NCBI GenBank assembly: GCA_964519365.1
Contig: CAZFHP010000006.1
Coordinates: 1-41,726 of the forward strand
Direction: 5' to 3'
DNA length: 41,726 nucleotides
Origin: CAZFHP01 sp964519365
GTDB lineage: Bacteria; Babelota; Babeliae; Babelales; RVW-14
The position numbers were made by a program, and so were the translations under genes. Under the pieces are notes generated by a model. It was given only the letters and a program-made list of their open reading frames with translations. It was not told where the DNA came from and did not search any database. Shown here piece by piece: positions 24,082-32,817 of the stretch. Position 1 is the stretch's first letter; each line of letters opens with the position of its first letter.

Positions 24082-24564
24082 ATGAGATGCTTTTTTGCGG
24101 GGTTAGTTCTAACTGTAATTGTTTTTCTTGGTATGGTTTCTATGATATCTCTTTCTAAGAAACTTAATTCGATGCCTGTTGCGGGCAAAACTTCTGTTGC
24201 TCAGGATACAGAACAGGATACAGAAGACACAGAGCTAGCGTCATCTGCTCCAACGAGCGAAGGGGCGAGTGCTTCAGCTGATGCTGGAATAAAAGCGGAG
24301 CCTCTTGCTGGGCCAGATGTTTTAGTGCTTGGCCAGGAGCAACGTGTTACCAAGGCACGAAATAAAGTAAAAGTTGAGATAGAAAGAATCTTTGCCCAGA
24401 CGCAAAAATTATTTGTTGAGATGGGGAACAAAATAAAACGTATTGTCGGTATGGCTCAGGATTATCGAAAGCAATATTTTAAAATAGAAAAAGATGTTGA
24501 CGCGTTGTATCAGCGTTGTAGTTTTGAGAAGGGGAAGTTATCCCATGTATTTGAGAAAAAATAA
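24082..24564 (+). CDS. Exported or membrane-anchored protein with coiled-coil C-terminus
   Basis: The ATG at 24082 is preceded by AAAAAGGG and begins MRCFFAGLVLTVIVFLGMVS, a signal or anchor. An earlier in-frame ATG at 24016 lacks a binding site. The 160-residue protein continues with an acidic, Ser/Ala/Thr-rich linker (about 40-80) and a helical region (KVKVEIERIFAQTQKLFVEM). The short MPVAGKT after the hydrophobic segment resembles MPMAGAGKK in the next gene, which starts 13 bases later. The two may be diverged paralogues or partners. No family recognised. Confidence 0.65.
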   Translation: MRCFFAGLVLTVIVFLGMVSMISLSKKLNSMPVAGKTSVAQDTEQDTEDTELASSAPTSEGASASADAGIKAEPLAGPDVLVLGQEQRVTKARNKVKVEIERIFAQTQKLFVEMGNKIKRIVGMAQDYRKQYFKIEKDVDALYQRCSFEKGKLSHVFEKK

Positions 24565-24577
24565 AAAGAGGGTTCTT

Positions 24578-25888
24578 ATGAAGCAGATAAAAATAATTAT
24601 GATATGGATGATATGTTGTTTTTGTGTATTTTTAAGCAAAATAGTAATTGCTATGCCAATGGCAGGAGCTGGAAAAAAGAAACCAGCTTCAAGGGCTCGA
24701 GCCGTGCCTATGTCTACAGTTCCTGCAGCAAGGCCTATGGCTCAGGGCCAACAAGCCCCAAGTATCCCAAGCGCAGCGCCTGCTACTCAAGTTTCTCAGG
24801 TAAGTATAGAACAAAAAGAACTTGAACAAATAAATACGCATATGAAAAAGATAGACGCGCTTGAAGATGAGATGAAAGCGGGACTTAAAAACCTTGATGC
24901 GAAGATTCATCTTGCTCGTAATAGAGCAGCCGGTGCAAAAAAGCTTGGTTTTGATATTCTTAAACAAGAAACAGAACGTCAGGCTCGTGATATTTTTGAC
25001 CAGTTAAAAGCAAACATGGTAGAAATCGATAAAGTTCAGGATTTTGCACAGCGAGAATTTGCAACGTTTTTTACGGAAAAAGTTTCTGAGATGAAAGTTT
25101 TGATGTCTCAAGTAGAAAGTACGGTTAAGAATTTACAAGCGCGTGGTGTCCAGTTTAATATGATGCAAGCTCAAGAAGGTGTTGGGATGCCACAACAAAA
25201 GCATATTGCTCAGGAGTCACCAAAAAAGATGGGCAGTAAGCCGGCTCATGTGAAAGAAAAACCCCGAACAATAACAGGAAAAATATGGCATAAAATAACA
25301 GAGCTTACAGCGCGATTTGTTAACATGGTAAAACGCTCGCTTAATTGGTTTTTAGCGCCAACAGTTCCTGTAGATGAAAAGCCAGAGAAAAAAGATCTCG
25401 TAAAAAAAAAAATTAAAAAGGCTCCAATAGCATCAAAAACGTCAAAAATACCCACAATGGGGATGGGAGAAGCTCAAACGCTGCCTACGCTTAAACAGCA
25501 AGCGCAAGCTGATATTAATACGCTTAATACGATAATTGATCAGTTAGATGCGTTGCAATTGAATTTTACGCAGCAATTTGATCAGATTAGGACGGTTCTT
25601 AAGGATTTTAGAAATCAGCTTCATGCGATTCAGGTAATTCATGAATATCTTGTGCAAACGAAAAAAGAAAAAAAAGTTTCTCATGCATACTGGAAAATTG
25701 TAGCAATTCATATTTTTAGTAAACTATTGGATGTAGTTAGTTTTGTTGGACGAACTATTTGGCAGTTTGTCCATAAGATTTATAATTACTTTTTTGCAGG
25801 AATCGTATCGACATTTACCCGGGATGTGAAAAAGAAATTATATCATATTGAAAAGCGTGACGTGAAAGAAGCAACACAAAAGGAGTAA
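24578..25888 (+). CDS. Exported coiled-coil protein of unknown function
   Basis: The ATG at 24578 follows GAGGG and begins MKQIKIIMIWMICCFCVFL, a signal peptide ending near VIAMPMA. This start is preferred over in-frame codons inside the previous gene. The 436-residue protein has a Pro/Ala-rich linker, a long helical region rich in Lys/Glu/Gln (about 75-190), a basic stretch around 260-290, a second coiled-coil segment, and a more hydrophobic region near 380-410 (IFSKLLDVVSFVGRTIWQFV). No family recognised. It directly precedes the phosphohexomutase gene by 2 bases. Confidence 0.65.
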   Translation: MKQIKIIMIWMICCFCVFLSKIVIAMPMAGAGKKKPASRARAVPMSTVPAARPMAQGQQAPSIPSAAPATQVSQVSIEQKELEQINTHMKKIDALEDEMKAGLKNLDAKIHLARNRAAGAKKLGFDILKQETERQARDIFDQLKANMVEIDKVQDFAQREFATFFTEKVSEMKVLMSQVESTVKNLQARGVQFNMMQAQEGVGMPQQKHIAQESPKKMGSKPAHVKEKPRTITGKIWHKITELTARFVNMVKRSLNWFLAPTVPVDEKPEKKDLVKKKIKKAPIASKTSKIPTMGMGEAQTLPTLKQQAQADINTLNTIIDQLDALQLNFTQQFDQIRTVLKDFRNQLHAIQVIHEYLVQTKKEKKVSHAYWKIVAIHIFSKLLDVVSFVGRTIWQFVHKIYNYFFAGIVSTFTRDVKKKLYHIEKRDVKEATQKE

Positions 25889-25890
25889 GC

Positions 25891-27303
25891 ATGAACGATT
25901 GTATCTTTAAAGAGTATGACATTCGAGGTATTGTTGGGCAAGATTTTTTAATTGACCAGGCGTATGATCTTGCTCAGGCTATAGCGACATATTTTAAGCA
26001 AGAAAACCCAAGCATGACAACAATAATTATTGGACGAGATGGTCGTTTGCACTCTGAGCCAATAAGTAACACAATGATACAGGCAATAAGAGATTTAGGG
26101 TTTAATGTTATCGATATTGGTGTAACGCCGACACCGGCGCTTTATTTTGCGGCTCATTTTTTTGATGTATTTTCTGCGTTTACGATTACCGCTTCGCATA
26201 ACCCCAAAGAATATAATGGCATTAAGATGTGGGGCCTTTGGGGGCAAAAAATTCAAGCGATAAAAAAAATATACCGCGAAAAAAGTTTTTGCTCAAATAC
26301 GTCTGGCAAAATAGGCCAGGTGCAAGAGCATACTATTCTTGAAGATTATCTGAATTATTTATGTCAGCACTTTGTGCATTTGAAAAATAAATCGATTAAG
26401 GCTGTTATTGATTGTGGTAATGGGTCTGCGGGAACAATTGTACCCGCGTTAATAAAACGTATGAACTGGTCAGATGTAAAGCTGTTGTTTGAAGACGTTG
26501 ATGGGACGTTTCCAAATCATCCAGCTGATCCAACAGTCCTAGAAAATATGCGTTTTGTTCAGCATGATTTAAAGCATTCTGATTGCTATGATATCGGCAT
26601 TGGTTTTGATGGTGACGGTGACCGTATGAATCCTATGACAAAGTCCGGTGATCTAATTCCTGGGGATAAATTACTTGCTTTGTATGCTCAAAACGTTTTA
26701 AAAGATGTAAATCAAGGGCAAGTGGCAAAAATAGTTTGTGACATAAAAAGTTCTTCTAGTCTTATTGAATTACTTGAGCAGTGGGGGGCGCATCCTATTA
26801 TTTCTCCATCGGGGCATTCGTTAATTAAAGAAGCAATAAAAAGAGAGAATGCGCTTTTAGCGGGTGAACTCAGTTGTCATTTTTTCTTTAAAGATCGTTA
26901 TTTTGGCTATGATGATGGGATTTATGCCATGTTAAGATTATTTGAAATACTTCAGGAAACAGGAAAAAGTATAGAAGATCTTTTGACGATTTTCCCAAAA
27001 ACATATACATCTCCAGAGATACGCATGATCTGTGATTCAGACGATCAAAAAAACAAGATTGTTCAGCAGGTGAAAAATACGTTCGTAGCTCGTAAAGATG
27101 CAGATACTATAACCATAGATGGTGCCCGGGCCCAAATGGATTATGGATGGGGGTTGATACGGGCATCGAATACGCAACCGGTTATTTGTTTGCGATTTGA
27201 ATCTCAGACACCAGATGGGCTTGAGCGCGTTAAAGATGATTTTTATAAAACGTTAACGCCGTTTTTTGATGAAAAAAAATTGAAGGAAGCAATTGAATCA
27301 TAA
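25891..27303 (+). CDS. Phosphomannomutase/phosphoglucomutase
   Basis: The 470-residue protein has all four domains of the alpha-D-phosphohexomutase family. FKEYDIRGIVG opens it. TITASHNPKEYNGIK contains the phosphorylated Ser102. GFDGDGDRM (239-247) binds the metal. GELSCHFFFKDRYFGYDDGI is the sugar-binding loop, and the E-S segment LRFESQTP contacts phosphate. It interconverts hexose 1- and 6-phosphates for nucleotide-sugar and glycan synthesis. The GELSGH-type loop places it with the PMM/PGM (AlgC/ManB) group. Its stop overlaps the TTG start of the nuclease gene. Confidence 0.92.
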   Translation: MNDCIFKEYDIRGIVGQDFLIDQAYDLAQAIATYFKQENPSMTTIIIGRDGRLHSEPISNTMIQAIRDLGFNVIDIGVTPTPALYFAAHFFDVFSAFTITASHNPKEYNGIKMWGLWGQKIQAIKKIYREKSFCSNTSGKIGQVQEHTILEDYLNYLCQHFVHLKNKSIKAVIDCGNGSAGTIVPALIKRMNWSDVKLLFEDVDGTFPNHPADPTVLENMRFVQHDLKHSDCYDIGIGFDGDGDRMNPMTKSGDLIPGDKLLALYAQNVLKDVNQGQVAKIVCDIKSSSSLIELLEQWGAHPIISPSGHSLIKEAIKRENALLAGELSCHFFFKDRYFGYDDGIYAMLRLFEILQETGKSIEDLLTIFPKTYTSPEIRMICDSDDQKNKIVQQVKNTFVARKDADTITIDGARAQMDYGWGLIRASNTQPVICLRFESQTPDGLERVKDDFYKTLTPFFDEKKLKEAIES

Positions 27304-28177
27304 AGATATATCGAGTATAGGTTTGCACTTGCGGCTTAAAGATTCGGTCGTACAGCTTATTGAAGAAGCACGGATGTACGATATTAAGTATTTTCAGTTT
27401 TTTTTATTGTCGTCGCATAGTAAAAACAACAAGACAAAGTATGTTAAACTTTCTCAGGAAGATTGTAAGAAATTTATAGCTCTCAAAAAGCAGTTTTTTA
27501 AGCACGTATTTATTCATAGTTCTTATTGGATAAATCCTGCGACCGGAAGAAAGCTAAGCTTTGATATTTCAAAACAATTGTTAAAAAAAGAGATTGCAAT
27601 TGCACAAAAGCTTGATATTCACAATCTTGTTCTTCATCCAGGTTCTGCGACGTGGCATAGAGCTACCCCTGATGACCCAACATGTAAGCACCAGGGGATT
27701 GATCGTTTAGCATCAATGTTGAATGCTTTACATAAAAATATGCTTAAATCTTCATGTGATGTTCAGATTATTCTCGAAAATACAGCTCATGCAAATCGTT
27801 CAATTGGTAGTGATTTGTATGATTTTGTCTTGCTTAAAGAAAAATTGGATTATCCAGAAAAACTTGGTTTCTGTGTTGATTTTTCTCATGCCTTTGCATA
27901 TGGATACAATTTAAGACAAACTGAAAATTTTATCGCAACGCTTGAAAAAACAATGGGTCTTAAGAATATAAAACTGATACATCTTAACGATTCAGCCGAA
28001 TCTTTTGGTAGCAAAAAAGATAAGCATGCGATGCCTGGTAAAGGGTGTATTGGCAAAAAAATCTTGCAAGTACTTGTTACACATCCAAAATTTACAAATA
28101 TTCCAAAAATTATTGAGCCTCCTGTTAGTAGCCACAAACGTATTTTGCACATGCTGAAAGATATTTACAGTTGGTGA
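27293..28177 (+). CDS. nfo: Endonuclease IV (AP endonuclease)
   Basis: The 294-residue protein uses a TTG start at 27293, 11 bases inside the preceding gene, with AAGGAAG just upstream. SIGLHLRLKDSV, NLVLHPGSATWHR, ILENTAHANRSIGSD, LGFCVDFSHAFAYGYNL and LIHLNDSAESFGSKKDKHAM match the zinc-binding blocks of the Nfo TIM barrel (His, His, Glu, Asp, His, His, Asp, His, Glu). It cuts DNA 5' to abasic sites in base-excision repair. The N-terminal block is SIGLHLRL rather than the usual GAHVS, a modest divergence. Confidence 0.88.
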   Translation: MNHKDISSIGLHLRLKDSVVQLIEEARMYDIKYFQFFLLSSHSKNNKTKYVKLSQEDCKKFIALKKQFFKHVFIHSSYWINPATGRKLSFDISKQLLKKEIAIAQKLDIHNLVLHPGSATWHRATPDDPTCKHQGIDRLASMLNALHKNMLKSSCDVQIILENTAHANRSIGSDLYDFVLLKEKLDYPEKLGFCVDFSHAFAYGYNLRQTENFIATLEKTMGLKNIKLIHLNDSAESFGSKKDKHAMPGKGCIGKKILQVLVTHPKFTNIPKIIEPPVSSHKRILHMLKDIYSW

Positions 28178-28191
28178 ATAATTGGGGGCTG

Positions 28192-28220
28192 TTGACGCTT
28201 ATTATCTCATACTTTATACT
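28192..28220 (+). promoter_or_regulatory. Sigma-70 promoter of the exported protein at 28305
   Basis: TTGACG (28192-28197) and TATACT (28215-28220) are 17 bases apart, each matching consensus at five of six positions. The leader to the ATG at 28305 would be about 78 bases. Confidence 0.7.
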
Positions 28221-28304
28221 TAGGGCATAAGATATAAAAATGGAGTCGAAATATTATCTTTAGTTTGATCTTGTTTTTGTTTAAAAAACATGGGGGGAAT
28301 TAAT

Positions 28305-29465
28305 ATGAAAAAACTATATTTTTTATTAGGGTTTCTTTTATTTTGTATGCCCAAAAAAAACGTATGTGCTAAAGCAGATCCAGTTCGTAATGCCGAAATA
28401 ACACGTGCGCTTGATAAACAGTTTGCATGTTTTCATGCTCATTGCCGAGATGCGTTCAAGAATATGTCTGTGTCTCAAAAAGATATTCAAACGGCGTTTG
28501 GTTCTTTTGCTAACGATTCGTATATTCAACGATCTATTCAAGGTATTTGGAAGGATATTGAGAAATTTTTTGGAGATACGTCGGCAGCGATAAGAAATAC
28601 GTTGATTATAAGTTTTTTGATTGGTGAGATTCCACGGGAAGATAGGCCTGTTCTTGAAAGCTTTAAAGCATTATCAGAAAAGCCAGTTTTTAAAAAGCTC
28701 GCATCGCTTATTATTGCGATATTAATAAACGCTGTCGATAGTATTATGCAAGAAACACAAGAAGGGGACATGCTTCTTCGAAGTAATGTTATTGCGATGT
28801 TTAAAGATCAGTTGTCTGAACTAGGACGATCTCGTTTGGCTCAAATAGAGCAATTGTGTGATAACCAAGAAAAATGTCTTGATTGCTCTGCGCAAGAACG
28901 AGTGCGTTGTTTATTACAAAAAGCAGAGAAGCTTTTAGGATTGTTTAGTGATTATAAACTGGGCGTTGAGCAAGAGCATGTTCGTTCTTCGCAATTGCTT
29001 CAAAAATTATCAGATTTAAACGTATTTATTGTGCCATTAATGTTTGCTTGGTTGCGCCAATTGTTACAACTATTGCAGCTTCATAACCCGCCATTGCTGA
29101 AAAAAGTTTCTTTTGATAAAACAGAGTTGATTATGATATTACAACAGTCAATGGAAACAGTGTTAGCTCAAGGCTTAGATCATAATGATTTTGAAGATTT
29201 AGAAGCGTGCATTAAAATAATTGGCGACAGGAGTAAGCAGCAAACAATAGAAACGTCATGGAGTATTATTCGGCAAGTTATTTTAAATCGTATTGATGGG
29301 AAACATTTTCAGAAGATCTATCACAGCATGCATGATCTTGGGTCATATCTTGTTACGAAAGTTAAAACAACTGTTTCTGAGTTAGCTTCAAAATCTTCTT
29401 CGAGTCATATGCCTATGGAAATTGATTCTATTGATAGCGAGCCGATTGTTGCTTCTGTGAAATAA
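28305..29465 (+). CDS. Exported helical protein of unknown function
   Basis: The ATG at 28305 gives 386 residues; a GGGGGGAATTAAT site precedes it. The first residues, MKKLYFLLGFLLFCM, are a signal peptide ending near VCAKA. The mature protein is predicted almost wholly helical, with a Cys cluster (CDNQEKCLDC) near the middle and two mildly hydrophobic helices (LASLIIAILINAVDS, LNVFIVPLMFAWLRQLLQLL). It ends in a Ser/Asp-rich tail. No family recognised. It stands alone behind its own promoter. Confidence 0.7.
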   Translation: MKKLYFLLGFLLFCMPKKNVCAKADPVRNAEITRALDKQFACFHAHCRDAFKNMSVSQKDIQTAFGSFANDSYIQRSIQGIWKDIEKFFGDTSAAIRNTLIISFLIGEIPREDRPVLESFKALSEKPVFKKLASLIIAILINAVDSIMQETQEGDMLLRSNVIAMFKDQLSELGRSRLAQIEQLCDNQEKCLDCSAQERVRCLLQKAEKLLGLFSDYKLGVEQEHVRSSQLLQKLSDLNVFIVPLMFAWLRQLLQLLQLHNPPLLKKVSFDKTELIMILQQSMETVLAQGLDHNDFEDLEACIKIIGDRSKQQTIETSWSIIRQVILNRIDGKHFQKIYHSMHDLGSYLVTKVKTTVSELASKSSSSHMPMEIDSIDSEPIVASVK

Positions 29466-29621
29466 ATCTGTAAAATAAAATTCTTTTATAAAGCTAGGAT
29501 ATTTGATAGATAAAAAATTTTTTTTTTTAAAAATAAATTTAAAAAAAAAAATAAAAAACCCCCCCATAAATATTTTTTTTTTTGGGTCCCCCCGCTTTTT
29601 GTTTCGTTGCGTTTCGTTTAA
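29466..29621. other. Low-complexity homopolymer gap between convergent genes
   Basis: This stretch consists largely of runs of A, T and C, including a 12-base T run, an 11-base A run, seven C, another long T run and six C. It separates two convergent genes and may act as a two-way transcription barrier, but no clean stem-loop is visible. Homopolymer runs of this kind are also prone to sequencing error. Confidence 0.6.
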
Positions 29622-30611
29622 TTATTTTTCTTGAAATATTTTTTTGATACTCGCAACAGATCCCATAAGGGCGCTGGCTTCATATGGCATTAAGATCATT
29701 TTGCCTTCTTTATCTTTTGTGATTTCTGGCAACGCTTTAATATAATTAAGCGCGATTAAGTATGGCAATGGATCTGCGCCAGGAACAGCTTCTTGAACGA
29801 CAGAAATCGCTTTTGATTCAGCCGTTGCAACAAGCATGCGAGCTTCAGCGTCACCTTGCGCTCGTGTTATTCTTGCCAACTTTTCACCTTCGGCTTCAAG
29901 AATAGCAGATTGCTTTTCGCCTTCAGCTTCTAAAATTGCTGATCGTTTTTTACCTTCAGACTCTAGAATCAGTGCCCGGCGGTCACGTTCTGCGCGCATC
30001 TGTTTTTCCATAGCAACACGAATATCTCTTGGTGGGTTAACTTCTTGTAGCTCAACACGATTGACTTTAACGCCCCACTTGTCAGTAGCATCGTCGAGAA
30101 TTTCTGTAAGCTTTTCGTTAATTTCATCTCGAGATGTTAACGTCTCATCGAGATCCATCGAACCAATAACATTTCGTAGGGTTGTTTGTGTTAATTTCTC
30201 GATAGCTAACGGTAAGTTTGTAATTTCATAAATCGAGGCTTTTGGATCTGTTATCTGATAATACAAAAGAGCATTAATTTCCATTGTTACGTTATCACGT
30301 GTAATAACGTTTTGTTTTGGAAAGTCATAAACAGACTCGCGCAAATTAAGTCGTTCAACGTGATCTGTGTAACGATAAATATGTTGTCCGCGAGGGTCTT
30401 CTTTTACAAACGACCATAATACTCTGCGTGGTCTGTCAATAAACGGGACGATAAAGTGTAAGCCTGCGTTGAGTGTTTTGTAATATTCACCAAACCGTTC
30501 AATAACGACAACCTCTGCTTGTTTAATGAGATACGTTGCTTTGAGTAAAACGATAAACAAAAAGAAAACAAGAACTGTAAAGAATGCAAAAAAGCCATTA
30601 ACAAAGATCAT
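29622..30611 (-). CDS. SPFH/band 7 membrane protein (stomatin/QmcA-like)
   Basis: The 329-residue protein has one N-terminal membrane segment (FFAFFTVLVFFLFIVLLKA), then the SPFH domain (EVVVIERFGEYYKTLNAGLH, VITRDNVTMEINALLYYQI, VNRVELQEVNPPRDIRVAM). A coiled-coil flotillin-like region follows, with a repeated SAILEAEGEK unit, and a C-terminal hydrophobic/Gly region. The arrangement matches QmcA/paraslipin proteins that form large oligomers in the membrane. It lies 65 bases downstream of an nfeD gene, the classic partner of SPFH proteins, so both likely act in membrane microdomain organisation or protease control. Confidence 0.92.
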   Translation of the reverse strand: MIFVNGFFAFFTVLVFFLFIVLLKATYLIKQAEVVVIERFGEYYKTLNAGLHFIVPFIDRPRRVLWSFVKEDPRGQHIYRYTDHVERLNLRESVYDFPKQNVITRDNVTMEINALLYYQITDPKASIYEITNLPLAIEKLTQTTLRNVIGSMDLDETLTSRDEINEKLTEILDDATDKWGVKVNRVELQEVNPPRDIRVAMEKQMRAERDRRALILESEGKKRSAILEAEGEKQSAILEAEGEKLARITRAQGDAEARMLVATAESKAISVVQEAVPGADPLPYLIALNYIKALPEITKDKEGKMILMPYEASALMGSVASIKKIFQEK

Positions 30612-30676
30612 GATTTTTCCCTTTCGGTAATATGTGAGCGTATGCTCGTTGCTTTAATTATGTGTGTTACGTTTTG

Positions 30677-31225
30677 TTACTTAACGATTAATCGATTGCC
30701 TTGTATTTTTACAACCGTTATAACAGTGTTTTTTTCGATTGTTCTCGGGTGTTCTGCTTCTTCTGCTTGCGCTGTCCAGATTTCACCTCCAACTTTTACT
30801 TTGCCTGTCTTATGTGGTTCGATTGTTTTAATAACGATTCCTGTTTTGTGTGCAAGCGCTTCGATATTTGTTTTGAGTGTTTGTGTTGTTGTTTTTTTTG
30901 CAAATAATCGACGCATGACATAAAACGATAGGCATAGTGCTATAACAGCTGTAACACACTGGATAATAAGTGAAAAGCCTATAAACGCAGCAATTGCTGC
31001 TGTTATGCAGCCGATGGCAAACGAAACGAAAAAGAACAAGCCCGGTGTGCCAATTTCTGCCAAAAGAAATGCGATACTTAGCACGAGCCAGGTATAACCC
31101 ATAATATGCTGTGTTTTAGTACTAAGTGTATGCGGGTTAAATAAAATATCGTAAACGCGATCGTAATGAGAATGAAGATGTGTGTAAAAAAAACACGTAA
31201 GATTATTGAGTAACGTATAGAACAT
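30677..31225 (-). CDS. NfeD-like membrane protein
   Basis: The 182-residue protein has three or more membrane segments (WLVLSIAFLLAEIGTPGLFF and following) and a C-terminal OB-fold domain (GIVIKTIEPHKTGKVKVGGE, then VITVVKIQGNRLIV). AEIGTPGLFF is a typical NfeD motif. The start at 31225 is chosen because GGGGAGGAC lies 8 bases before it; an internal ATG at 31102 has no binding site. This gives an N-terminal extension of about 41 residues not common in short NfeD proteins. It is paired with the SPFH gene downstream. Confidence 0.87.
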   Translation of the reverse strand: MFYTLLNNLTCFFYTHLHSHYDRVYDILFNPHTLSTKTQHIMGYTWLVLSIAFLLAEIGTPGLFFFVSFAIGCITAAIAAFIGFSLIIQCVTAVIALCLSFYVMRRLFAKKTTTQTLKTNIEALAHKTGIVIKTIEPHKTGKVKVGGEIWTAQAEEAEHPRTIEKNTVITVVKIQGNRLIVK

Positions 31226-31569
31226 GATCAGGTCCTCCCCAGAATATGGTGTGTGTTTTCTATTTGTCTTACCGAGGGCTATTGTATTTTAAGAATAACA
31301 AAAATAGAAAAAAAAACAAGTTGTTTGGTGGTTGACATCAAAATCAAAAACAGAAACAAAATTTAACGAACTCTCGTTGTATTAAAGTAATTTTATTATT
31401 TTTGGATATTTTTGATCTTTGTAGTAAGGTATAGCAAAGTTGTTCGGAGGGTATTTTTTATAAACGTAACGAGAATTTGTTTTGCTTGTAGCATGTAGCA
31501 CAGGAGCTAGAGTGGAGCTAAAACTTGATTCTTTACATGTTTATTGTGCTTTTCGAATATAGGGAACCA
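31226..31569. other. Intergenic region before the Hint/E3-like toxin gene
   Basis: This 344-base AT-rich region separates the divergent nfeD and toxin genes and should hold both promoters. A perfect TTGACA lies at 31332-31337 but only a weak -10 (CAAAAT, 19-base spacer) follows. No RNA gene or reading frame was seen. Confidence 0.4.
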
Positions 31570-32802
31570 ATGAATGGTACAAAAATATTTCGTCTCATAT
31601 GGTTAATTCTAAGTCTTATTTTTTCTTATCTTGACCTATGTCGATCAAGTCTTCCAATAGGAACGCAAGTTGCAACTTCTAACGGGATAGTTTTCGTCGA
31701 AACGCTGTTGTGTGGTGATAAGGTGTTGGGTTATGATTTTAACGCAACAGATCCTGAAAAAAAAATAGTAGAGGTTGTTGTTACCAACATAGATAAGCAC
31801 TTGACTGATTCTATTTTTACGATGCGCACAGTCGATGAGGGGTTGATTGAAGCTTCGCCGCAACAGTTATTTTTTACACTTAAGCCCACTCTTGATCAAG
31901 AGGGCGATGCTTTTAAAATGGATTTTGTTCAAGCACAGGATATAACAAAAGGTTATATGTTTATTGATGAATGTTTTAATTGTATTCCTGTTGCTAAAAC
32001 AATAAAGAGAACACCAAAGACGACACATTCTCAGAAGCATAGTACCAAAATTATTAATGATCATTACTGTCAAGTTACGACGACAGAAACACGCATAGAA
32101 AATATTTATGTCTATGCGATAGAAGTTGAGCAACCGCATACGCTTTTAATTTCAGATGGATCATGTAACGAAGAAACTGGAAAGCCTCGTTTATTATTGA
32201 CCCATAATGGAATCCCTGCGCTTAGCGTAGGGGCCTCATTTGTTTTTGGTTCCACGCCAGCATCGCTTTCTCTTGCTCAAGTATCAGCAGGAGTTGGAGG
32301 GTTGGGGGTTGCTTTTGGCCCTGTCGGGGTAGCTCTAGGTGTTGCAACGGGCTTAGGAATATTGGGTTATCAATTTTTTAAAAGCAAAAAGAAAAAGAAA
32401 GAACACGTTTCTTTTTACATTGAAAAGGCTAACTCTGGTAGCCCTGGAGGTAGGGATCCAAAAGATGACGATGATGAAGATGAAAAGAATAGAGTTAGAG
32501 AGTTTGAGAAAAAAATTAGCAAAATGCCGCCAGGGGAGCGTGTTGCAGTAGTAAGAGAGAAAGCTGGGAAAATAGCAAAAGAGAGGGGTTGGGAAAAAGT
32601 TGAGCGTAAAATATTACGCAGTAATGGAAAAAGACAAATTTATAGAGACAAAAATACAGAAAATTTATATTCCGTTGATACTCAACATGGAAGATTTGAG
32701 GTATTAAATGAAGATGGTGTTCACTTGGGGGAAGTGGACTTTGCGTTTAATCCAACAAAGGGCCCTGATGTTTCAGGTGGCCATAATATAAGAATACCAT
32801 AA
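31570..32802 (+). CDS. Exported Hint-domain protein with C-terminal colicin E3-like ribonuclease
   Basis: The ATG at 31570 (AGGGA upstream) gives 410 residues and a signal segment (FRLIWLILSLIFSYL). A Hint/pretoxin domain follows: SLPIGTQVATSNGIVFVE at 27-44, LLCGDKVLGYDF, and a terminal LLLTHN with His212-Asn213. The usual first Cys is Ser27 and the block-B His is replaced in SPQQLFF, so splicing or cleavage activity may be reduced. A Gly/Val-rich hydrophobic segment (about 220-272) and an acidic linker lead to the C-terminal tip. There SVDTQHGRFE (368-377), GVHLGEVD and KGPD...NIRI match the colicin E3 rRNase domain, with Asp370, His373 and Glu377 at the spacing of its catalytic Asp510, His513 and Glu517. 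Predicted action is cleavage of 16S rRNA at the decoding site. Two probable immunity genes follow. Confidence 0.8.
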   Translation: MNGTKIFRLIWLILSLIFSYLDLCRSSLPIGTQVATSNGIVFVETLLCGDKVLGYDFNATDPEKKIVEVVVTNIDKHLTDSIFTMRTVDEGLIEASPQQLFFTLKPTLDQEGDAFKMDFVQAQDITKGYMFIDECFNCIPVAKTIKRTPKTTHSQKHSTKIINDHYCQVTTTETRIENIYVYAIEVEQPHTLLISDGSCNEETGKPRLLLTHNGIPALSVGASFVFGSTPASLSLAQVSAGVGGLGVAFGPVGVALGVATGLGILGYQFFKSKKKKKEHVSFYIEKANSGSPGGRDPKDDDDEDEKNRVREFEKKISKMPPGERVAVVREKAGKIAKERGWEKVERKILRSNGKRQIYRDKNTENLYSVDTQHGRFEVLNEDGVHLGEVDFAFNPTKGPDVSGGHNIRIP

Positions 32803-32817
32803 GAAAGGTTTGAATTA

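Noticed and set aside
29836..30231. 131-codon plus-strand frame opposite the SPFH gene
   Set aside because: It is antisense to a well-supported gene and is a Ser/Arg-rich mirror of its repeated Glu/Ala coding sequence.
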